From: Armatimonadetes bacterium 55-13
GTDB lineage: Bacteria > Armatimonadota > Fimbriimonadia > Fimbriimonadales > Fimbriimonadaceae
Direction: 5' to 3'
Length of the DNA: 64,000 nt
NCBI GenBank assembly: GCA_001898035.1
Contig: MKRX01000006.1
Location: 514,150-578,149, forward strand
Shown here piece after piece: positions 59,257 through 64,000 of the stretch. Made by a program: the position numbers and the translations under genes. Each line of letters opens with the position of its first letter. Position 1 is the stretch's first letter. The notes beneath the pieces were generated by a model, which was not told the origin of the DNA, did no database searches, and was given only the letters and a program-made list of their open reading frames with translations.

Positions 59257-60732
59257 TTACCGAGCTTTGCGAATCGCTTCCGTCAGCGCCTTGCCCCACA
59301 ACTCGTACCCACCCGCAACGGGATGAATGGTGTCGCTGGAGATCAGGTTGTAGTCCAGCGTCCCATCGGCCTTGATAAAGTGGCTTTCTAAGTTCAGGAA
59401 GTGCACCCTCTTTCCGTCCGCGAACTTGCCAATCAGCGCATTGACTTGCTGGGCCGCCATGCGTCGGGGTGTTGTCGGTTCGCCACCGGTGCCAAAGAGC
59501 CCCATCAAAATGATCTTCGCCCGGGGAGCTTCCTTCTTGATCTGACCTAGAACCGATTGAATGCCTTTGGCAATATCCTCCGGCTTATCGTCGGCCAAGT
59601 TGTTCGTGCCGATGTGCAGCACCACGAACTTGGGATCGAGTCCCTTCAGCGCGCCCTCTTGAATTCGCCAAGCCACGTTTTGAACCCGATCTCCGGCAAT
59701 GCCCATATTCGCTGCATGGAGGGGGGCCAAATACTGCTTCCACGCCGCAGATTGGCCCGCAGAAATGTGACGATGGCCATCGCCAAAGTTCTGGGTAATC
59801 GAATCGCCCAGCAGGATCACCTCTGCTTTTTCTTCCCGCGCGAATTGCTCGGCTTGCCGATGCTGTTCGAGCCAAGACAGCCCTTGCCAACCCGCCAGGT
59901 TGTAGCGAGACTCCGTGCTTGGGGCCGGGATCAGCGGCGCGGCTGGAGAGCGACGTGTATCGTCCTCATGTTTCTGGACAAACTGCACCAGCGGTGTCGG
60001 ATCGTCCAGCCCGTGAGGATGATGTTTGCCCCCCGGCTTGTGGATGACCTCCATCGTTCCGCCCAGCGCCTTGTATCGCTTCTCCACAATGCCGGTGTTC
60101 TCCGGCATCGGCACCGCCTCGTCCGCATCTCCAACGATGTGGATGATCGGAATTTTTGCTTTCGCCAAGGGCGCTAAGTTATCGATAGGATTGAAGGGAA
60201 ACTCTAGCGCCGCCTTCTCATCCGGAAATCCGTAGTCGTCGATCAGCTTCTTCCAATCGTCATCGCTCCGCTGACCACCGCGCGCCCCGTAGGGCCAAGT
60301 CTTGAAATCGCAAACTGGCGCGTCTCCGTACAACACCGCCACCTTATCGGGGTTTCGAGCCGCAAACTGGTAAGCGTAAAGCCCTCCCCGGCTCAGCCCC
60401 TCCAAAATCGCCTTTGGCTTGAACTGATACTTGCCGGTCAACTCCCGGTAGAACTGCCCCAAGTTGTCACACGCGCTCGGGCACCCAAAAGTGTTGCCGA
60501 CGTTGATGTACGCCAAGAAATAGCCCCTTCCCAGCATCGCCAGATCGAATTCGGGCCGGTGGTCAAAGAACTCCATCCGCCACACCCACGGGTTTCCTTT
60601 CGCCGCCTGCTTCGGCTCCACCACCAAAGCGGGTAGCCCGTTCACCGTAAAGTCGTGACGAACGAATCCGTGGTAGTCGGAAGTCTGGCCGGGCCAGACC
60701 TGGGCAGCGAGGACGAGGGAGAGAAAGAGCAT
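59257..60732 (-). CDS. Secreted fusion of an alpha/beta-hydrolase and an SGNH/GDSL esterase
   Basis: Two esterase-type domains in one 491-residue protein. The N-terminal (about 20-265) alpha/beta-hydrolase has ILEGLSRGGLYAYQFAARNP (nucleophile Ser), IIHIVGDADEAVPMPENT (Asp) and GKHHPHGLDDP (His). The C-terminal (about 275-491) is an SGNH hydrolase with ILLGDSITQNFGDG (block I), VVLHIGTNNLADDKP (block III) and ISSDTIHPVAGGY (block V Asp-His). A signal-like start (MLFLSLVLAAQVWPGQT) suggests export. This pairing suits deacetylation or ester cleavage of plant polysaccharides or acylated sugars, though no glycoside hydrolase is adjacent. Confidence 0.88.
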   Translation of the reverse strand: MLFLSLVLAAQVWPGQTSDYHGFVRHDFTVNGLPALVVEPKQAAKGNPWVWRMEFFDHRPEFDLAMLGRGYFLAYINVGNTFGCPSACDNLGQFYRELTGKYQFKPKAILEGLSRGGLYAYQFAARNPDKVAVLYGDAPVCDFKTWPYGARGGQRSDDDWKKLIDDYGFPDEKAALEFPFNPIDNLAPLAKAKIPIIHIVGDADEAVPMPENTGIVEKRYKALGGTMEVIHKPGGKHHPHGLDDPTPLVQFVQKHEDDTRRSPAAPLIPAPSTESRYNLAGWQGLSWLEQHRQAEQFAREEKAEVILLGDSITQNFGDGHRHISAGQSAAWKQYLAPLHAANMGIAGDRVQNVAWRIQEGALKGLDPKFVVLHIGTNNLADDKPEDIAKGIQSVLGQIKKEAPRAKIILMGLFGTGGEPTTPRRMAAQQVNALIGKFADGKRVHFLNLESHFIKADGTLDYNLISSDTIHPVAGGYELWGKALTEAIRKAR

Positions 60733-60738
60733 AGGTAA

Positions 60739-62280
60739 CTACAATCCGAGTTTTGGCCAAAGGCCGTCGATCTTGGTGCGGACGTCATCCGACATCTTGA
60801 TCAGCTTGGGATAGTGACGATTGAATCCGTTTTCGCCGGGCCATTTGTGCGTGCAGTCGAACCCGATCTTCCCGCCAAACCCCTCTTCAAGGGAGGCGTG
60901 GTCCAACTGGTCGACCGGACCCTTGCTCACCAAGGTATCGCGGAGTGGGTCGCAATTTGCGCCCAACCGGAATAACACTTCGTCCACGTTCTGAACGTTG
61001 CAGTCCTCGTCGAAGATGAACACCATCTTCGTAAACGCCAATCCACCCAGTCCCCAAATCGCGTTCATCACCTTGTAGGCGTGCCCGGGATACTTCTTCT
61101 TTATGCTGACAAACGCGACGTTGTGGAACGTGGCCTCCACCGGCAGATTCATGTCCACAATCTCGGGAACGGTCAACTGAATCATCGGAAGGAAGATCCG
61201 CTCCACCGCCTTACCCATCCATCCGTCTTCCATGGGCGGCTGTCCCACGATGGTCGCCGGATAAACCGCTTTCTCTCGCATCGTCACCGCCGTTACGTGG
61301 AGGACAGGGAAGTCTTCGGCCAGCGAATAGTAACCGGTGTGGTCGCCGAACGGCCCCTCAAGACGTCGCTCGGAAGGATCGACATAGCCCTCGATCACCA
61401 TCTCGCAGTCGGCAGGTACCATCACGTCCACCGTCTTCGCCTTCACCATCCGCACGTTTTCGCGTCGAAGGAAGCCCGCAAACAGCATCTCGTCGATTCC
61501 CGGCGGCAGGGGAGAGATCGCTGCAAAGTTGTAAACCGGATCACCGCCTAGACAGACGCAGACCTCCAGGTTCTTCCCCTTCTGCCCGGCCTCTTCCATC
61601 TGTCGCATGCCTGTCTTGTGCATCTGCCAATGCATGCCGCAAGTGTTCTTATCGTGAAGTTGAACGCGGTACATGCCCACGTTGCGCTTCCCAGAATTAG
61701 GATCGTGGGTGAAGACCAGAGGCAGCGTCACAAACGGACCACCGTCTTCCGGCCAGCACGTCAAGATCGGCAGTTTGGTCAAGTCGATCTCGTTGCCCTG
61801 CATCACGATCTGTTGACAAAGCCCTTGCCCGACTTCCTTGGGCTCCGTGGTCTTGACCTCTTTCAGCAGATCCATTCCAAACCGAGCCTTATCCAACAGC
61901 CCTTTGGGCACGTCCGGTTTGAGAAGTTTGGCAATCCGCTGGGCATGTTCCTCGAAGTCGTCGCAACTCAGCGCCATGGACATCCGCTTGCGGGACCCCA
62001 TTGTGTTAATCGCCACCGGAAAGTCGTACTTGACCGGCGAAACCGCTTCGGTCTTGTGGATGCTCCCGTGCCCAATCACCGCGCTCAGCGGATCGGGAGT
62101 GCCCAATCGATGGGGACGACCGACGACGTTCTCAAAAAGAAGCGCCGGGCCATCTGCCTTCATCACCCGATCGGCCACCTCCGTGATCTCCAAATAGGGA
62201 CTCAGCGGCTCCTGAATGCGCTTGAGTTCACCTTTGGATTGAAGGACGTCGAGGAAGTGCTGAAAATCGCGGTACGCCAT
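60739..62280 (-). CDS. ubiD: UbiD-family decarboxylase
   Basis: A prenylated-FMN-dependent aromatic or alkenoic-acid decarboxylase, 513 residues. The ATG at 62280 matches the family start (MAYRDFQHFLDVLQSKGELK, then RIQEPLSPYLEITEVADRVM); a longer frame begins 37 residues earlier but would run into the divergent lipoprotein gene. Hallmarks are GPFVTLPLVFTHDPNSGKRN, CGMHWQMHKTG and DPSERRLEGPFGDHTGYYSL. The cofactor-making UbiX is not in the window. It may serve ubiquinone/menaquinone synthesis or aromatic catabolism. It is 7 bases upstream of the esterase fusion gene. Confidence 0.92.
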   Translation of the reverse strand: MAYRDFQHFLDVLQSKGELKRIQEPLSPYLEITEVADRVMKADGPALLFENVVGRPHRLGTPDPLSAVIGHGSIHKTEAVSPVKYDFPVAINTMGSRKRMSMALSCDDFEEHAQRIAKLLKPDVPKGLLDKARFGMDLLKEVKTTEPKEVGQGLCQQIVMQGNEIDLTKLPILTCWPEDGGPFVTLPLVFTHDPNSGKRNVGMYRVQLHDKNTCGMHWQMHKTGMRQMEEAGQKGKNLEVCVCLGGDPVYNFAAISPLPPGIDEMLFAGFLRRENVRMVKAKTVDVMVPADCEMVIEGYVDPSERRLEGPFGDHTGYYSLAEDFPVLHVTAVTMREKAVYPATIVGQPPMEDGWMGKAVERIFLPMIQLTVPEIVDMNLPVEATFHNVAFVSIKKKYPGHAYKVMNAIWGLGGLAFTKMVFIFDEDCNVQNVDEVLFRLGANCDPLRDTLVSKGPVDQLDHASLEEGFGGKIGFDCTHKWPGENGFNRHYPKLIKMSDDVRTKIDGLWPKLGL

Positions 62281-62366
62281 AGAGCCGATAGAGTCTACGC
62301 GGTTCGAGCCCTTTTCGACCGCATTCCCGCATCCTTCCGCCATTGGATTCAGTACTAACTTCTGGG

Positions 62367-63599
62367 ATGAGGAAATGTGTCTTTGCTTCATTAGGTATTG
62401 CAGTGCTTGCCGTCGGGTGTTCTCGCACAGTGAATCTCAGTGACGACTGGGAAACCGTTAAGAAGGACGCAAGGAGCGCGGGAGTCCCTCTGACGATCTC
62501 AGAGTCGCTGAAGGACTTTCCGAAGGTGGCTCAAAAGGACAATGCGGCCGTGGCCTTTAAGAAGGCCATGACCCCCGCGTTGGAACCTCTCGCACCAGGA
62601 AAGCTCCTTTTCCAGCAGGGCTATATGCCTGTCGTTGAGCGAGCCCACCAGAACATTTCCTCGTCCCAAGCCAGGTGGTTCATCGCGGGGACTCGCCCCA
62701 ACTGGACCGCGCTACGGCAAGACTCGAAGACCCTGCGCCCAATCTTGAAGGCGGTCGCTCGAGCGTTGGATCCGCCAAAGTGGGATTTCCATCGAGACTG
62801 GGCTCAGGGGCTGGCGCTTCTGTATCCCGACTTGGCGATGTCGAAGAACCTGGCGAAGTGGTATCGAGCCGAAGCCTTGCTCGCCGCTTATGAACACCGA
62901 GACCAAGATGCGCTTCAAGCAGTTCAGGCCCCGTATCGACTCGCCGCTCACTTACGAACCGAACCTAGCCTCATCTGCCGCCTCGTGGCGATCGCCATCG
63001 ACGTGATCAATGACCGAACGGCGCAAGACGTTGCCCGATTACGACCTGGCAAATCGGCGCTCCTGAGTCGCCTTGAAAAACTCGTCAGCGCTTCGAGCCG
63101 TTCTGGTGAATGGCAATCGATTTGGGACTTCGAATATGCCTGCATAATCGAGGCCCTCAACCCAGCGTCTCCGGCAAACTTGACCGAGTTTGCCGGAGAC
63201 GCTCAAAAGGTAACTCCTCCCACGCCTGAACAAATTTCAAAGGGACGCACCGAAACCGTCAAGTTGTTGATCGAAGCGAAGAGGGCAATGAAAGCAAAAC
63301 CGACGGATGTCAAGGCCATGCTTGCCGTCGTTCCTTTTGACTCAAAGATTCAGCAGATGCTCGGCAGAACGATTCCCATTCTTAAAGAGCCAATGGGAGA
63401 CACCGGGCTTGAAAGCATCTATGCCCAGGCCTCTAACGCCGAACTGTCCAGCATCGCCCGTCAGCGCTTAACTCGACTGTTCTTACGGATGGTTGGAAGC
63501 GGGGGCAAGGGAGGTTGGCATCTTCCTGCGGAGGCTTCCCGACCGGAGTTTGCCGACCCCTTCACCGGCAAGCCCATGAAACTCAAGTCCGAGGGATAG
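62367..63599 (+). CDS. Uncharacterised lipoprotein
   Basis: Function not recognised. The ATG at 62367 gives a lipoprotein signal (MRKCVFASLGIAVLAVGC, lipobox AVGC); an upstream TTG at 62343 is less likely. The mature part is mainly helical (RPNWTALRQDSKTLRPILKA; SRLEKLVSASSRSGEWQSIW) with a typical C-terminal end, PEFADPFTGKPMKLKSEG, seen in many uncharacterised lipoproteins of Planctomycetes-like and related bacteria. The stop TAG is followed at once, in the same frame, by a different protein fragment (63600-64000). It is divergent from ubiD. Confidence 0.75.
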   Translation: MRKCVFASLGIAVLAVGCSRTVNLSDDWETVKKDARSAGVPLTISESLKDFPKVAQKDNAAVAFKKAMTPALEPLAPGKLLFQQGYMPVVERAHQNISSSQARWFIAGTRPNWTALRQDSKTLRPILKAVARALDPPKWDFHRDWAQGLALLYPDLAMSKNLAKWYRAEALLAAYEHRDQDALQAVQAPYRLAAHLRTEPSLICRLVAIAIDVINDRTAQDVARLRPGKSALLSRLEKLVSASSRSGEWQSIWDFEYACIIEALNPASPANLTEFAGDAQKVTPPTPEQISKGRTETVKLLIEAKRAMKAKPTDVKAMLAVVPFDSKIQQMLGRTIPILKEPMGDTGLESIYAQASNAELSSIARQRLTRLFLRMVGSGGKGGWHLPAEASRPEFADPFTGKPMKLKSEG

Positions 63600-64000
63600 G
63601 GGCTTCCCAAGCCGACCGACAGCGGAACAACATTTTTGGTTGAGAGCGGGGAAGGTTCTGAACAGGGACCCGCCTTCCTAACCCTCAACACGAACGCCAC
63701 TCTCAAAGGTGTGGTGATCTACTACCCCAGGCAGGATCCCGCCGAGATCCCGAAACCGTACCCTTACGCTGTGGCGATGCGCGGTAAAAACCCGGCGATC
63801 CTCGATGTCGAACTACTGAACCCATACAACGGCATCGATGCCACCCAAAACGAAAGACACCTAATTCGTAATGTACAGGGTCAGCCCCTTCGACGAGGAA
63901 TCTATGTCGACGCCATCTATGACATTGGCCGAATCGAAAACGTCCACTTCAATCCCTGGTGGAGCATGTCCCCCAAAGTCTTCAAGTGGCAGCAGGAAAA
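63600..64000 (+). pseudogene. 5'-truncated right-handed beta-helix protein fragment (runs off the right edge)
   Basis: The frame straight after the lipoprotein stop is open to the end of the window and clearly codes. It reads DSGTTFLVESGEGSEQGPAF, LTLNTNATLKGVVIYYPRQD, NPAILDVELLNPYNGIDATQ, HLIRNVQGQPLRRGIYVDAI and YDIGRIENVHFNPWW. This is the middle of a pectate-lyase-like parallel beta-helix protein (GH28/GH55-like surface proteins have 'l.g.a.lkGv.iyyp' and 'iriEnvhFnPw' patterns). No start codon suited to a complete N-terminus lies in this frame; the first candidate is a TTG at 63636. So the 5' part has been lost, replaced or is out of frame. Unless there is readthrough of the TAG, it is a remnant. 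Confidence 0.6.

Noticed and set aside
1-64000. tRNA, rRNA, insertion sequences, prophage or integration sites
   Set aside because: No tRNA cloverleaf, transposase, integrase or long direct repeat was recognised on reading both strands. A short or divergent tRNA could have been missed because no covariance search could be run.

Overview
The window reads as about 64 kb of chromosome from a Gram-negative-type (diderm), flagellated bacterium, most likely of the Armatimonadota (Fimbriimonadia-like). This placement is inferred. It rests on Lpt/Lpx lipopolysaccharide genes, a PEP-CTERM surface protein, a RemA/DUF370 gene next to mreBCD, and a compact Cas12 effector of a kind reported from Armatimonadetes. 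There is no rRNA or tRNA gene to confirm it, and no insertion sequence was seen.

Layout. 1-13,400 holds mixed metabolic and housekeeping genes: the end of fumarylacetoacetase, an S41 peptidase, a DapA-family aldolase, a ROK sugar kinase, a Lon-N protein, a soluble histidine kinase, a TrpG/PabA amidotransferase, TrhO, a PEP-CTERM protein and TypA. 12,986-20,159 (minus) is an envelope operon running rlmN, an LptC-like lipoprotein, two OstA-like proteins, lptB, an LptF/LptG permease, a DUF3084 coiled-coil protein and a YqgF-like protein. 20,200-22,895 holds a NarL-type two-component pair and a DUF817 membrane protein. 23,057-31,859 (plus) is a flagellar rod/ring/hook-junction cluster (flgF, flgG, flgA, flgH, flgI, flgJ-type, flgN-type, flgK, flgL) ending in fliW and csrA. 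31,868-37,459 holds ribF, small membrane proteins and lipoproteins, an OsmC-type protein, adenosine deaminase and an oligoendopeptidase F. 37,476-44,081 (minus) carries fabZ, lpxA and an unusual lpxB, then glutamate dehydrogenase and remA-mreB-mreC-mreD. 44,560-47,672 is purH preceded by a membrane-anchored beta-domain protein.

47,872-55,635 is a complete type V CRISPR-Cas locus, all on the minus strand. The order is promoter, an 854-residue Cas12 effector, a structured spacer that looks like a tracrRNA, cas1, cas2, cas4, a leader, then 37 repeats and 36 spacers. The effector keeps the three RuvC motifs but has no CxxC zinc ribbon in its C-terminal nucleic-acid-binding region. It best fits a Cas12l (Cas-pi)-like family or a close relative.

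55,731-64,000 returns to ordinary accessory genes: an M48 protease, a START-like protein, a duplicated 102-residue family, a two-domain esterase fusion, a UbiD-family decarboxylase and a lipoprotein. It ends with a beta-helix protein fragment that has lost its 5' end.

Most notable points: the Cas12 locus with its candidate tracrRNA; an LpxB with an acyl-carrier-protein-like domain inserted in its N-terminal half; a FlgA whose N-terminus resembles the middle domain of FlgG; and a recurrent arrangement of a -10 hexamer 5-9 bases before the start codon without a Shine-Dalgarno sequence, which suggests frequent leaderless transcripts.
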